A DNA stretch of 64,000 nt from Bacillus sp. V3-13 (GCF_002860165.1 NZ_PGUZ01000002.1:62001-126000); one strand, 5' to 3'. Positions 25,593-37,649 are shown, counted from the first letter of the stretch. Made by a program: numbers and translations. The notes: a model not told the origin generated them from the sequence alone.

Positions 25593-26253
25593 AACAATGC
25601 TGCCTAATGTCGATTGGGAGAGAATGTGGGAAGCAACAACCGAAACGCTTTATATGACAGCTATATCCGTGCTCGCTACATTTGTTTTAGGTTTAGTGCT
25701 CGGTCTGCTGCTGTTTTTGACGTCAAAAGGCAATGTTTGGGAAAATAAATTGGTGAATGCAGTGATCAGCAGCTTTGTTAACATTTTTCGCTCAATCCCG
25801 TTTATTATTTTAATTGTCCTTTTAATTCCTTTTACAAAATTCATTATTGGCACGATGATTGGTGAAAATGCGGCCCTTCCCGCGCTGATCATCGGCGCTG
25901 CCCCTTTTTATGCGCGGATGGTTGAAATCGGACTCCGCGAAATAGATAAAGGGGTGATTGAAGCGGCCAAATCAATGGGCGCAAAAACAAGCACAATCAT
26001 TTGGAAAGTGCTTCTGCCGGAGTCCATGCCGGCTCTCGTCTCAGGTATTACCGTAACGGCGATTGCTTTAGTCGGCTACACGGCTATGGCAGGCGTAATC
26101 GGCGCCGGAGGACTAGGAAACCTTGCATACCTTGATGGCTTCCAGCGCAGCCGTTTTGATGTCACGCTTGTCGCGACGATTATCATTTTAATTATCGTAT
26201 TTGTACTTCAATTTATTGGAGATTTTATTACATCAAAATTAGATAAAAGATAG
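25585..26253 (+). CDS. metP: Methionine ABC importer permease
   Basis: The 222-residue permease (also called MetI) has five transmembrane helices. The EAA coupling motif is in EAAKSMGAKTSTIIWKVLLPE, and the family segment NIFRSIPFIILIVLLIPF is present. The ATG overlaps the end of metN; 12 bp separate the stop from metQ. The protein would pair as a homodimer with MetN2 and receive methionine from MetQ. Confidence 0.93.
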   Translation: MIETMLPNVDWERMWEATTETLYMTAISVLATFVLGLVLGLLLFLTSKGNVWENKLVNAVISSFVNIFRSIPFIILIVLLIPFTKFIIGTMIGENAALPALIIGAAPFYARMVEIGLREIDKGVIEAAKSMGAKTSTIIWKVLLPESMPALVSGITVTAIALVGYTAMAGVIGAGGLGNLAYLDGFQRSRFDVTLVATIIILIIVFVLQFIGDFITSKLDKR

Positions 26254-26265
26254 GAGAGTCTACAG

Positions 26266-27120
26266 ATGAAAAAATGGTTACTTTTTATTTCAACCCTTGC
26301 AATTGCCCTCGTGCTTGCAGCATGCGGAACTGGTGAAAAAGAAAGCTCCGAAGGCGGCAATGCTGGTGGAAGCAAAGAAGAAGAAAGCAAAACTTTGGTG
26401 GTCGGTGCCTCCAACGTACCACATGCTGAAATTCTTGAAGAAGCAAAACCGTTGTTGAAAGAGAAAGGGATTGAGCTTGAGATCGAGACATTCCAGGACT
26501 ATATCGTGCCAAACCAAGCGTTGGAATCCAAAGAGCTTGACGCGAACTACTTCCAGCATATCCCGTATCTTGAAGCGCAAATGAAGGAGCATGGCTACAA
26601 GTTTGAGAATGCCGGCGGAATTCACATCGAGCCGATCGGAGTCTACTCTAAAAAATACAAGAGCCTTGAAGAACTGCCTGAAGGTGCCCATATTATCATG
26701 AGCAGCTCTGTTGCCGACCATGGCCGTATTTTAGCCATGCTTGAAAAAGAAGGGCTAATCAAGCTGAAAGCAGATGTTGACAAGACAACAGCAACAGTTG
26801 ACGATATTGCAGAAAATGAAAAGAACCTGAAATTCGATACTGAATATGAAGCGTCCCTTTTACCGCAAATTTTTAATAATGGTGAAGGTGATGCCGTGCT
26901 AATCAACTCCAACTATGCCATCGACGCTGGTTTAAATCCGTTAGAGGACTCAATTGCGATTGAAGAAGAAGATTCTCCGTACGTGAACGTGATTGCCGTT
27001 CGCGAAGGTGACGAAGAAAAAGAAGAAATTAAAACACTTGTCGAAGTACTTCGCTCAGAAGAAATCCAGAATTTTATTTTGGAAAAATATGAAGGAGCCG
27101 TTGTTCCGGTTTCCGAGTAA
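26266..27120 (+). CDS. metQ: Methionine-binding lipoprotein
   Basis: This 284-residue lipoprotein of the NlpA/MetQ family has lipobox LAAC (Cys20), then a low-complexity acidic/Ser-Gly linker. The PBP domain carries VGASNVPHAEILEEAKPLL, FQDYIVPNQALESKELDANYFQHIPYL, and AVLINSNYAIDAGLNP. It is the third gene of metNPQ, RBS TAGGAGAG, terminated at 27129-27158. The paralog at 35096 diverges strongly, suggesting a different substrate preference. Confidence 0.93.
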   Translation: MKKWLLFISTLAIALVLAACGTGEKESSEGGNAGGSKEEESKTLVVGASNVPHAEILEEAKPLLKEKGIELEIETFQDYIVPNQALESKELDANYFQHIPYLEAQMKEHGYKFENAGGIHIEPIGVYSKKYKSLEELPEGAHIIMSSSVADHGRILAMLEKEGLIKLKADVDKTTATVDDIAENEKNLKFDTEYEASLLPQIFNNGEGDAVLINSNYAIDAGLNPLEDSIAIEEEDSPYVNVIAVREGDEEKEEIKTLVEVLRSEEIQNFILEKYEGAVVPVSE

Positions 27121-27128
27121 TACATGAA

Positions 27129-27158
27129 AACAGGCATCCAAAAGGGTGCCTGTTTTTT
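27129..27158 (+). terminator. Terminator of metNPQ
   Basis: AACAGGCATCC (27129-27139) pairs with GGGTGCCTGTT (27144-27154), ending in six Ts. Confidence 0.88.
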
Positions 27159-27228
27159 CGCCTAAAAGAATAGTTTCTTTTTTATAAAACATACTAATGC
27201 TGTAAAAATAAGATGGGAGTGGATGTAC

Positions 27229-27597
27229 ATGGAACAAATGGAACCAAGAAACTCGACAGAGGCTGCCCTTTATGATTATAAAATGGGGCTCGGGCTATTT
27301 ACGCAAAAAATGCCCGATCTGGCGGAGCATTATAACGCATTTACTGAGGCCTGCTTTAAAGAAGGTGCATTAACGCAGCGGGAAAAACAGCTGATTGCCC
27401 TTGGAATTAGCCTGTTTTCCCAAGATGAATACTGTATTATTTACCATGTAAAAGGATGTCTTGATCAGGGCGCTTCCGAAGAAGAGATCCTTGAAGCAGT
27501 AGGCGTTACAGCTGCATTTGGAGGAGGGGCCGCAATGAGCCAGGCTGTAACATTGGTTCAGGAAGCAATCGGCGAACTAAATGAGTTGAAGCAATAA
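27229..27597 (+). CDS. yurZ: Carboxymuconolactone decarboxylase-fold protein (YurZ)
   Basis: The 122-residue helical protein has the AhpD/CMD pattern: [16 protein letters not shown], then [23 protein letters not shown] with the Cys and His of the ExxCxxxH-like active motif, and [12 protein letters not shown]. Only one redox Cys is in the motif instead of CxxC, so a peroxidase-reducing role is not assured. The start is ATG 27229, 9 bp after GGGAG; ATG 27223 is too close. The symbol follows position between metQ and suf. Confidence 0.75.
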   Translation: MEQMEPRNSTEAALYDYKMGLGLFTQKMPDLAEHYNAFTEACFKEGALTQREKQLIALGISLFSQDEYCIIYHVKGCLDQGASEEEILEAVGVTAAFGGGAAMSQAVTLVQEAIGELNELKQ

Positions 27598-27758
27598 CCA
27601 GCATTTTTAAGCAATCAAGAGCTGAATCGGGGAGAATCACTCTCTATCCATTTAATCCATAAATTATCGGTTTTATCGGCTTTGAGCGTGGTAAAGGAAT
27701 AATGTTAACATGGATTCGTGAAAAAAACGCGCAAGCGTAAAACCGAAAGGATGGATTC

Positions 27759-27947
27759 ATTATCAGTCACTTACAGCTGAATTATACGAGTGAAATGGAG
27801 AAGGCGATGCACGGTGCGCACGGTGTTGGCTATGAAACTTACAGCAGAAAGCATGATGTCAGAATGAAAGTTGAGAAAAAACGAGAAGAAGATTATTTGA
27901 GAAGCCAGCGGATGGTTTCCGATCTGGAGAGAAAATTGCACATATAA
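27759..27947 (+). CDS. Small conserved-looking basic protein with probable AUU start
   Basis: The frame from 27759 to the TAA at 27947 encodes 62 residues, including YTSEMEKAMHGAHGVGYETY and KVEKKREEDYLRSQRM, a charged, helical protein. There is no ATG, GTG or TTG start near the Shine-Dalgarno sequence AAAGGA (27747-27752... spaced 7-8 bp before ATT 27759); TAA at 27738-27740 blocks any upstream start. ATC 27762 is an alternative, and ATG 27795 would give 50 residues with no good site. It lies alone between yurZ and suf and is followed by a terminator. Its position resembles that of a small B. subtilis gene in the yur region, not verified. Confidence 0.55.
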   Translation: MISHLQLNYTSEMEKAMHGAHGVGYETYSRKHDVRMKVEKKREEDYLRSQRMVSDLERKLHI

Positions 27948-27957
27948 GACTAAGAAG

Positions 27958-27995
27958 AAAACCAGTGTTCGAAAGCACTGGTTTTCGCTTTTTTT
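27958..27995 (+). terminator. Terminator after the small protein gene
   Basis: AAAACCAGTG (27958-27967) pairs perfectly with CACTGGTTTT (27976-27985), followed by a T-rich tail. The rest of the 343-bp gap to sufC holds the suf promoter and tandem repeats. Confidence 0.88.
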
Positions 27996-28161
27996 GCGCT
28001 TTTCAAAGTGGCCTGTTCCGAACCGGGATTCGCTTACATGAAAAGAAGACAGAAGGAAATCATATTAAAAGATGTTAACAGGCCATTAAAAATGGGCGAA
28101 AATATATGCATTCTCACATGAATCCGGTTCTTTATTTTATAGAATTTCATCTGCAGTAAAG

Positions 28162-28190
28162 TTGCTAACACTTTTCATTTGTTATAAGAT
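28162..28190 (+). promoter_or_regulatory. Probable sigma-A promoter of the suf operon
   Basis: TTGCTA (28162-28167), 17 bp, TAAGAT (28185-28190). The predicted start of transcription, near 28197, falls within the first copy of the 11-bp tandem repeat. Confidence 0.55.
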
Positions 28191-28193
28191 TGT

Positions 28194-28226
28194 AATGAGA
28201 ATAAAATGAGAATAGAATGAGAATAG
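28194..28226 (+). repeat. Three tandem 11-bp repeats at the suf transcription start
   Basis: AATGAGAATA(A/G) is repeated three times without spacing (28194-28204, 28205-28215, 28216-28226). The period is close to one helical turn and the array begins at the predicted +1. Confidence 0.85.
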
Positions 28227-28290
28227 AAAAAGTGTTAAGCTTTTAAAGCTGTTTGATACAAATTTTTCTTTTATTGACGGAGGTAATAAA

Positions 28291-29076
28291 ATGGCAGGAT
28301 CAACATTAACTATCAAGGATCTGCATGTTGAAATTGATGGCAAAGAAATTTTGAAAGGTGTAAACCTGGAGGTTAAAGGCGGCGAAATCCATGCGATCAT
28401 GGGTCCGAACGGTACAGGTAAGTCCACTTTATCTTCTGCTATCATGGGACATCCAAAATATGAAGTAACAAAAGGAAGCATTACACTCGATGGCGAAAAC
28501 GTCCTCGAAATGGAAGTGGATGAGCGCGCACGTGCCGGACTATTTCTTGCCATGCAATATCCGAGCGAAATCAGCGGCGTTACCAATGCCGATTTTTTAC
28601 GTTCTGCGATTAATAGCCGCCTTGAGGAAGGAAACGAAATTTCTTTAATGAAGTTTATTCGCCAAATGGATAAAAAAATGGAATTGCTGGAAATGGATCA
28701 GGATATGGCCCAGCGTTATTTGAACGAAGGATTTTCTGGTGGAGAAAAGAAACGCAATGAAATTCTTCAGTTAATGATGATTGAGCCTAAGATCGCGATT
28801 CTCGATGAAATTGATTCGGGTCTTGATATTGATGCACTAAAGGTCGTTTCTAAGGGAATCAATGAAATGCGCGGCGAGGATTTCGGCTGCTTGATTATCA
28901 CGCACTATCAACGCCTTCTTAATTATATTACTCCTGACCATGTGCACGTCATGATGCAAGGGCGCATTGTAAAATCAGGAGGTCCTGAGCTGGCCCAGCG
29001 TCTTGAAGCTGAAGGATACGACTGGATCAAGCAAGAGCTCGGTATTGAAGACGAAACAGTTGGGCAAGAAGCGTAA
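28291..29076 (+). CDS. sufC: Fe-S cluster assembly ATPase
   Basis: This 261-residue ABC-type ATPase drives the SufBCD scaffold. Walker A GPNGTGKST is at residues 38-46, the signature FSGGEKKRNEIL near 148 and Walker B IAILDEIDSG at 168-177. ATG 28291 follows GGAGGT. It is the first gene of sufC-D-S-U-B, the Bacillota order. Confidence 0.95.
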   Translation: MAGSTLTIKDLHVEIDGKEILKGVNLEVKGGEIHAIMGPNGTGKSTLSSAIMGHPKYEVTKGSITLDGENVLEMEVDERARAGLFLAMQYPSEISGVTNADFLRSAINSRLEEGNEISLMKFIRQMDKKMELLEMDQDMAQRYLNEGFSGGEKKRNEILQLMMIEPKIAILDEIDSGLDIDALKVVSKGINEMRGEDFGCLIITHYQRLLNYITPDHVHVMMQGRIVKSGGPELAQRLEAEGYDWIKQELGIEDETVGQEA

Positions 29077-29093
29077 GCGTTAGGGGGATCGTA

Positions 29094-32063
<2,970 letters not shown>

Positions 32064-32183
32064 AAAAGTGGACCCGGACTTTGGATGAATGTGGTAACAT
32101 AAGCTTTTAAGACCGTTACGGCGGATAAAAGGAGCGGAAGGGAAGAAGGTTCCCTGTCCCGCAAAGAATGGAGGAATACGACG

Positions 32184-33581
32184 ATGGCCAAGAAAATGCC
32201 GGAAATCGGTGATTATAAATATGGCTTTGCCGATAAAGACGTTTCCATTTTCCGATCAAAGCGTGGCTTAACGCGTGAAATCGTTGAGGAAATTTCCAAG
32301 TTAAAGAATGAGCCGCAGTGGATGCTCGACTTCCGCTTAAAGTCTCTTGAATACTTTTACAATATGCCAATGCCGCAATGGGGCGGGGATTTGGCTTCAT
32401 TAAACTTTGATGAAATTACGTACTATGTAAAACCGTCCGAAAAAACAGAACGTTCCTGGGATGAAGTACCTGAGGAAATTAAGCAAACCTTTGACAAATT
32501 GGGAATCCCGGAAGCCGAGCAAAAATATCTTGCCGGTGTTTCTGCCCAGTACGAATCAGAGGTCGTTTATCACAACATGCAGGAAGATCTGGAAGCACAG
32601 GGTATCATCTTTAAAGATACAGATTCTGCCTTAAAGGAAAATGAAGATATTTTCCGTGAGCACTGGGCAAAGGTAATCCCGCCGACAGATAACAAATTCG
32701 CAGCTTTAAACTCTGCAGTATGGTCCGGTGGATCATTTATCTATGTTCCGAAGGGCGTTAAAGTAGAAACTCCGCTTCAAGCTTATTTCCGGATTAATTC
32801 TGAAAATATGGGCCAATTTGAGCGGACGTTGATCATTGTTGATGAAGGTGCACACGTCCATTACGTTGAAGGCTGTACAGCACCTGTTTATACAACAAAC
32901 TCTCTTCACAGTGCAGTGGTTGAGATTATTGTTAAGAAAGACGCTTATTGCCGTTATACAACCATTCAAAACTGGGCAAATAACGTTTATAACCTCGTTA
33001 CAAAGCGCGCTGTCTGTGATGCAAATGCAACGATGGAATGGATCGACGGAAACATTGGTTCAAAACTGACGATGAAATATCCTGCGGTTATTTTAAAAGG
33101 CGAAGGCGCCCGCGGCATGACATTGTCAATCGCATTGGCAGGCAAAGGCCAGCACCAGGACGCCGGTGCGAAAATGACCCATCTTGCGCCAAACACATCG
33201 TCAACGATCGTTTCGAAGTCAATTTCAAAGCAAGGCGGTAAAGTAACGTACCGCGGTATTGTTCACTTTGGCCGCAAAGCGGATGGAGCACGTTCAAATA
33301 TCGAATGCGATACGCTGATTATGGATAATAAATCAACTTCGGATACGATCCCTTACAACGAAATCTTAAATGATAACATCTCATTGGAGCATGAAGCAAA
33401 GGTTTCGAAAGTATCTGAAGAACAATTATTCTATTTGATGAGCCGCGGCATCTCCGAGGAAGAAGCAACAGAAATGATCGTAATGGGCTTTATCGAACCG
33501 TTCACAAAAGAATTGCCAATGGAATATGCAGTTGAAATGAACCGCCTGATCAAGTTTGAGATGGAAGGTTCAATCGGTTAA
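32184..33581 (+). CDS. sufB: Fe-S cluster assembly scaffold subunit
   Basis: The 465-residue SufB carries the main Fe-S scaffold in the SufBC2D complex. Recognisable motifs are [49 protein letters not shown], and [21 protein letters not shown], with the C-terminal [20 protein letters not shown]. The 120-bp gap after sufU includes a GGGAA/TTCCC small hairpin (32140-32154) and RBS TGGAGGAA; this is unusually wide within the operon. It ends in a terminator. Confidence 0.95.
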   Translation: MAKKMPEIGDYKYGFADKDVSIFRSKRGLTREIVEEISKLKNEPQWMLDFRLKSLEYFYNMPMPQWGGDLASLNFDEITYYVKPSEKTERSWDEVPEEIKQTFDKLGIPEAEQKYLAGVSAQYESEVVYHNMQEDLEAQGIIFKDTDSALKENEDIFREHWAKVIPPTDNKFAALNSAVWSGGSFIYVPKGVKVETPLQAYFRINSENMGQFERTLIIVDEGAHVHYVEGCTAPVYTTNSLHSAVVEIIVKKDAYCRYTTIQNWANNVYNLVTKRAVCDANATMEWIDGNIGSKLTMKYPAVILKGEGARGMTLSIALAGKGQHQDAGAKMTHLAPNTSSTIVSKSISKQGGKVTYRGIVHFGRKADGARSNIECDTLIMDNKSTSDTIPYNEILNDNISLEHEAKVSKVSEEQLFYLMSRGISEEEATEMIVMGFIEPFTKELPMEYAVEMNRLIKFEMEGSIG

Positions 33582-33588
33582 CAACTTT

Positions 33589-33616
33589 CCGCCTGTCCAC
33601 TGACGGGCGGGTTTTT
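33589..33616 (+). terminator. Terminator of the suf operon
   Basis: CCGCCTGTC (33589-33597) pairs with GACGGGCGG (33602-33610, one U-G pair), followed by GTTTTT. Confidence 0.85.
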
Positions 33617-33652
33617 ATGAAAATGCAATAAATGTGCGAAAATAAAAAGTTC

Positions 33653-33681
33653 TTGACGACTAAGACAATAATGATTAAACT
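33653..33681 (+). promoter_or_regulatory. Promoter of the third SAM riboswitch transcript
   Basis: TTGACG (33653-33658), 17 bp, TAAACT (33676-33681), 25 bp before the aptamer. Confidence 0.55.
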
Positions 33682-33706
33682 TACTATAACAATTTAATGA
33701 GCAAAT

Positions 33707-33877
33707 CTCTTATTCAGAGTGGTGGAGGGACTGGCCCTGCGAAACCCGGCAACCGTTCTTGTCAATAGATGAGAAAAGGTGCTAAATCCTGCAAAACGCT
33801 ATGTTTTGAAAGATAAGAGAGGACGATCTTCATTTTATTATGATTGAATGCCTCTCTTTGAACAGGGAGGCATTTTT
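33707..33877 (+). ncRNA. SAM-I (S-box) riboswitch controlling the dehydrogenase-metQNP2 operon
   Basis: The aptamer starts CTCTTATT (33707), has AGAGTGGTGGAGGGACTGGC, GAAACCCGGCAACC and GGTGCTAAATCC, and ends GATAAGAGAG (to 33821). The terminator is TGCCTCTCT (33849-33857) with AGGGAGGCA (33864-33872), then five Ts. The genes downstream are therefore part of the SAM regulon. Confidence 0.96.
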
Positions 33878-33955
33878 ATGTTTCAAAGGCTCATTTATTG
33901 CTGTACAACCTTTTTATAAGAGGTGATTGAAAAAGTTCAACAGGGGGGAAAAGAC

Positions 33956-35080
33956 ATGGATGCTATTACTGTCCAGGGCGCCCCGATGCAGTATGAATGC
34001 GGGCAGGGGGCTTTGGGGAAACTCCCAATCTATCTTCAGGCTTTACAAGTTGAACGCGTTACCGTTATACATGGAAAAACTGCCTTGCAGGCAGCTCAAC
34101 CGTTCTTGACAAATGTGAAGACTGAAAATTGGGAGTTCATTGAATTAACGGGCCCTTGCACAGAGGAATTGACGGACAAACTTGCCAGTGAATTGCAGAG
34201 GGTGTCGGATGCAGTTATCGGCATAGGCGGCGGCACGATATTGGATATTGCGAAGGCTGTTGGTTTCAAGGCGAAGCTCAAAACGGTATTGATCCCGACT
34301 CTTGCGTCAACTTGTGCAGCCTGGACGCCATTGAGTGTTTTTTACAATCAAGCGGGCGAATTTTCGCATTACACGATCTTTCCGACAGCGACTGCACTTG
34401 TATTAATCGAGCCGGAGATCATCGCCAACGGGCCTGTAGAATATTTAAGAGCCGGCATTGGCGATACGCTCGCCAAGTTTTATGAAGCAGAGGCTTTGCT
34501 GCAATCGTTTTTTAAAAACGAATCATTGCCTGTTGCGGTTCGAGTCGGCAGGGAGGCAGCCGTCCTCTGTAAACAGATTTTGCTTGATGACGGACGGGAA
34601 GCCATTCGGTCATGTGAGAACCAGCTTGTCACTGCCGGGTTAGTTAGAGTGATCGAGGCCAACATTTTAGCAGGCGGGATGGTCGGCGGCTTTGCCGGCA
34701 AATACGGCCGGGTTGCCGGTGCCCATTCGATACATAACGGTCTAACGGCTGTTAAGGAAAGCCACTCATTCCTTCATGGCGAAAAAGTGGCCTATGGAAT
34801 TCTCGTTCAGCTGGCGATTGAGGACAACTGGAAAGAAATTGAACAACTCATCCCTTTTTATGCGGAGACAAAGCTTCCATACCGGCTAAAAGAGTTTTCA
34901 ATTGATCCTGAAAACAAGGAAGTTCTTGCCCTGATCATTGACAAAGCATTAAGGGAAACAGAATCCATTCATTTCATGAAACAGCCGGTTTCCGGGCATA
35001 GTCTCCTTGAAGCAATCTTGAGGCTCGAAAAATTTTCTGAAGCCATACTGAATTTATCATTTACTAAAAAATTATCTTAA
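33956..35080 (+). CDS. Iron-type dehydrogenase, glycerol/hydroxycarboxylate dehydrogenase-like
   Basis: This 374-residue protein is in the iron-containing alcohol dehydrogenase family (GldA/YbdH-like). The NAD(P)-binding GGGTILDIAKAVGF is near 91-104; the metal ligands are Asp170 (AGIGDTLAKFYEAEAL), His257 (AGAHSIHNGL) and His274 (FLHGEKVAYGIL). The start is ATG 33956 behind CAGGGGGGAAAAG. It is the first gene under the SAM riboswitch and lies 15 bp before metQ2. In E. coli the related HcxA/YbdH reduces 2-keto acids and sits near a methionine aminotransferase; I infer a role in a methionine-related 2-hydroxy/2-keto acid, but glycerol is not excluded. Confidence 0.8.
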   Translation: MDAITVQGAPMQYECGQGALGKLPIYLQALQVERVTVIHGKTALQAAQPFLTNVKTENWEFIELTGPCTEELTDKLASELQRVSDAVIGIGGGTILDIAKAVGFKAKLKTVLIPTLASTCAAWTPLSVFYNQAGEFSHYTIFPTATALVLIEPEIIANGPVEYLRAGIGDTLAKFYEAEALLQSFFKNESLPVAVRVGREAAVLCKQILLDDGREAIRSCENQLVTAGLVRVIEANILAGGMVGGFAGKYGRVAGAHSIHNGLTAVKESHSFLHGEKVAYGILVQLAIEDNWKEIEQLIPFYAETKLPYRLKEFSIDPENKEVLALIIDKALRETESIHFMKQPVSGHSLLEAILRLEKFSEAILNLSFTKKLS

Positions 35081-35095
35081 AGGGGAAAAATCACC

Positions 35096-35929
35096 ATGAA
35101 AAAGTTTTTAACAATTGCATCACTATTATTATTGTTGTTGCTTGCCGCCTGTGGCAGTAAAGAAGAGGCATCCGGAGATAAAGCAGCTAAAGACGAATCA
35201 GAATTAAGCGAAGAAAAAGTAATTGTCGGAGTAACAGCCGGCCCGCACGAACAAATTCTTGAAAAAGTAAAAGAAGTTGCTGAAGCTGATGGCCTTGAGG
35301 TGGAGTTGAAGGTATTCAATGATTATGTAATGCCGAATATGGCTTTAGCAGAAGAAGAGATTGATATTAACGTATACCAGCATAAGCCATACCTGGATCA
35401 ATTTAAGAAAGACCGCGGTCTTGATCTGACTGAAGTTACAGAGGTTGTTAACTTCCCGATGGGACTTTATTCTTCAAAAGTGAAAGATCTTTCCGAAATC
35501 AAAGATGGCGCAAAGATTGGTTTGCCAAACGACCCAACAAATGGTGCGCGTGCGTTAATTCTTTTTGAACAAGCAGGCTTGATCAAATTAAAAGAGGATG
35601 CAGGCGTAAAGGCAACACTTAAAGACATTGAAGAGAACAAGCAAAACCTTGAATTCATCGAATTGGAAGCAGCGCAAATCCCGCGTCAATTAGGGGAGTT
35701 GGACGCAGCTGCGATTAACACAAACTTTGCTGTTGAACATGGATTTACTCCGGCAAAAGATGCGATTGCGATCGAACCGAAGGATTCTCCATGGGCCAAT
35801 GTCATTGCTGTCCGGACAGGAAACGAGGATGACGCTGTAGTTAAGAAATTCGTAGAATACTATAAGTCTGATGAAGTAAAGCAATTTATTGAAGAAACCT
35901 TTGCTGGATCGGTTATACCAGCCTGGTAA
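35096..35929 (+). CDS. metQ: MetQ-family substrate-binding lipoprotein, second copy
   Basis: This 277-residue NlpA/MetQ-family lipoprotein has lipobox LAAC (Cys19), acidic Lys/Glu linker, then VIVGVTAGPHEQILEKVKEVA, FNDYVMPNMALAEEEIDINVYQHKPYL, and INTNFAVEHGFTPAKDAI. It differs strongly from the first copy at 26266. It lies first among the transporter genes, followed 25 bp after its stop by the ATPase. Substrate could be methionine, its D-form or an analogue; the riboswitch supports a methionine-related compound. Confidence 0.9.
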   Translation: MKKFLTIASLLLLLLLAACGSKEEASGDKAAKDESELSEEKVIVGVTAGPHEQILEKVKEVAEADGLEVELKVFNDYVMPNMALAEEEIDINVYQHKPYLDQFKKDRGLDLTEVTEVVNFPMGLYSSKVKDLSEIKDGAKIGLPNDPTNGARALILFEQAGLIKLKEDAGVKATLKDIEENKQNLEFIELEAAQIPRQLGELDAAAINTNFAVEHGFTPAKDAIAIEPKDSPWANVIAVRTGNEDDAVVKKFVEYYKSDEVKQFIEETFAGSVIPAW

Positions 35930-35954
35930 TCAGCGTTTCAAAAGGAGTGTTTGT

Positions 35955-36986
35955 ATGATTGTTTTAGAAAATGTTTCAAAAACGTTTGCCGTTAAACAGG
36001 GGAAAGTCGATGCGTTAAAGAGCGTCTCGCTTGAAGTGAAAAAAGGCGAGATCTTCGGAGTGATCGGCTACAGCGGTGCAGGAAAAAGCACGTTGATCCG
36101 CTGCGTCAATCTTCTTGAAAAGCCAACAGAGGGGACGGTAACGGTAAATGGCTTGAAACTGACTGAACTTTCACCAGGTAAACTGCGGGAATCGCGCCGA
36201 AAAATTGGCATGATTTTTCAAGGCTTCAATTTATTAAAAACGGCAACGGTCTATGATAATATTGCCATTCCTTTACGATTAACAGGCTTGAGTAAAAAAC
36301 AAGTTGATGAACGGGTTTCCAAGTATTTAAACATTGTCGGTCTCGCGGAAAAACAACATTCCTATCCTGCTGAATTATCAGGCGGACAGAAGCAGCGGGT
36401 GGCGATCGCCCGCGCCCTGTCCCATGAACCCGAAGTGCTGTTGAGCGATGAAGCCACAAGTGCATTGGATCCAGATACAACAGAAGCGATTCTTGATTTG
36501 CTCCTTAAGATCAACCGTGAACTCGGGATTACCATTCTGCTGATTACCCATGAAATGCATGTCATCCAGCGTATATGCGACAGGGTTGCAGTGATGGAAA
36601 ATGGAAGAGTGATTGAAGAGGGAAAAACAATCGAGGTTTTCAGAGCACCACAGCAGGAGACAACCAGGAAATTTGTTAACAGCCTGTTTTCTCATAAGAT
36701 TCCGGAAGATGTCCTCGATCATTTAAAAGAAACGGGTCATATTTTTACTTTATCGTTCGTCGGTATATCTTCGGAACAACCGGCTCTCGCCCTTGTCAGC
36801 AAAAAGTTCGATATTTACCCGAACATTTTATCCGGCTCGATTACCCAGCTGAAGGAAGAGCCTTTCGGACAGCTTCTTGTTCACTTGCAAGGTGAAGACG
36901 GGGAAATCAAGAAAGCAGTTGAATTTTTAAAAGAGCAGGGTGTACATGTAGAAGGGGTGAGTGAGCATGATTTCACGAGTCAATGA
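35955..36986 (+). CDS. metN: MetN-family ABC ATPase, second copy
   Basis: The 343-residue ATPase has Walker A GYSGAGKST, signature LSGGQKQRVAIARAL, Walker B EVLLSDEATSALDPDT and a C-terminal NIL domain (ILSGSITQLKEEPFGQLLVH) as in MetN. The start is ATG 35955 behind AAAAGGAG; the ATG at 35889 lies inside metQ2. It overlaps metP2 by 20 bp. It differs from the 24567 copy at many positions, so the two are distinct paralogs rather than a recent duplication. Confidence 0.9.
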   Translation: MIVLENVSKTFAVKQGKVDALKSVSLEVKKGEIFGVIGYSGAGKSTLIRCVNLLEKPTEGTVTVNGLKLTELSPGKLRESRRKIGMIFQGFNLLKTATVYDNIAIPLRLTGLSKKQVDERVSKYLNIVGLAEKQHSYPAELSGGQKQRVAIARALSHEPEVLLSDEATSALDPDTTEAILDLLLKINRELGITILLITHEMHVIQRICDRVAVMENGRVIEEGKTIEVFRAPQQETTRKFVNSLFSHKIPEDVLDHLKETGHIFTLSFVGISSEQPALALVSKKFDIYPNILSGSITQLKEEPFGQLLVHLQGEDGEIKKAVEFLKEQGVHVEGVSEHDFTSQ

Positions 36987-37641
36987 ATTTCTTGATATGT
37001 GGGGCAGTGACATCTGGCAGGCGACGATACAAACCTTCCAGATGGTCGGGATATCATTGCTCATTTCGATTTTGATCGGTCTCCCGCTCGGGATTTTACT
37101 CGTTTTAACCCGCCCGGGGAAAAGCCTTGAGAACCGCTATATTTACCAGGCCTTAAATGTTTTGATCAATATCATCAGGTCCGTACCATTTATTATTCTG
37201 CTGTTCTTTATTCTTCCGTTCACGAAGTTGATTGTCGGGACGACGATCGGTGTTCAGGGAGTGATCGTGCCGCTTGTCGTTTATACGGCGCCATATATTG
37301 CAAGATTAATGGAAACGGCGCTCCTTGAAGTTGACAGGGGCGTGATCGAAGCATATGAGGCGATGGGAATTTCAACGAAAGATATTATCAGGCATGTACT
37401 TGTAAGGGAGTCGCGCTCATCGATTGTTCTTGGTTTAACGATTGCGACAATCGGCTTAATTGGCGCAACCGCAATGGCCGGCCTTGTTGGCGGCGGCGGG
37501 CTGGGCGATCTCGCTTACCGGTTTGGCCACCTTCGTTATGAAGCGGATGTTATGTACGTAACAGTTATCATTTTAATTATCCTTGTTCAAGGCCTTCAAT
37601 CACTTGGGAACCGAGTGGCAGCGAGGCTGAAAAAAGATTAG
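36967..37641 (+). CDS. metP: MetP-family ABC permease, second copy
   Basis: This 224-residue permease has five membrane helices, NIIRSVPFIILLFFILPF, and the coupling motif EAYEAMGISTKDIIRHVLVRE. The start is ATG 36967, 9 bp after GAAGGGG; GTG 36961 is too close. It is the last gene of the third SAM-regulated operon, ended by the terminator at 37650. Confidence 0.9.
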   Translation: MISRVNEFLDMWGSDIWQATIQTFQMVGISLLISILIGLPLGILLVLTRPGKSLENRYIYQALNVLINIIRSVPFIILLFFILPFTKLIVGTTIGVQGVIVPLVVYTAPYIARLMETALLEVDRGVIEAYEAMGISTKDIIRHVLVRESRSSIVLGLTIATIGLIGATAMAGLVGGGGLGDLAYRFGHLRYEADVMYVTVIILIILVQGLQSLGNRVAARLKKD

Positions 37642-37649
37642 TGAAAATG

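Noticed and set aside
28185-28202. PerR-type box in the suf promoter
   Set aside because: TTATAAGATTGTAAT matches only the first half of the TTATAAT-N-ATTATAA consensus.
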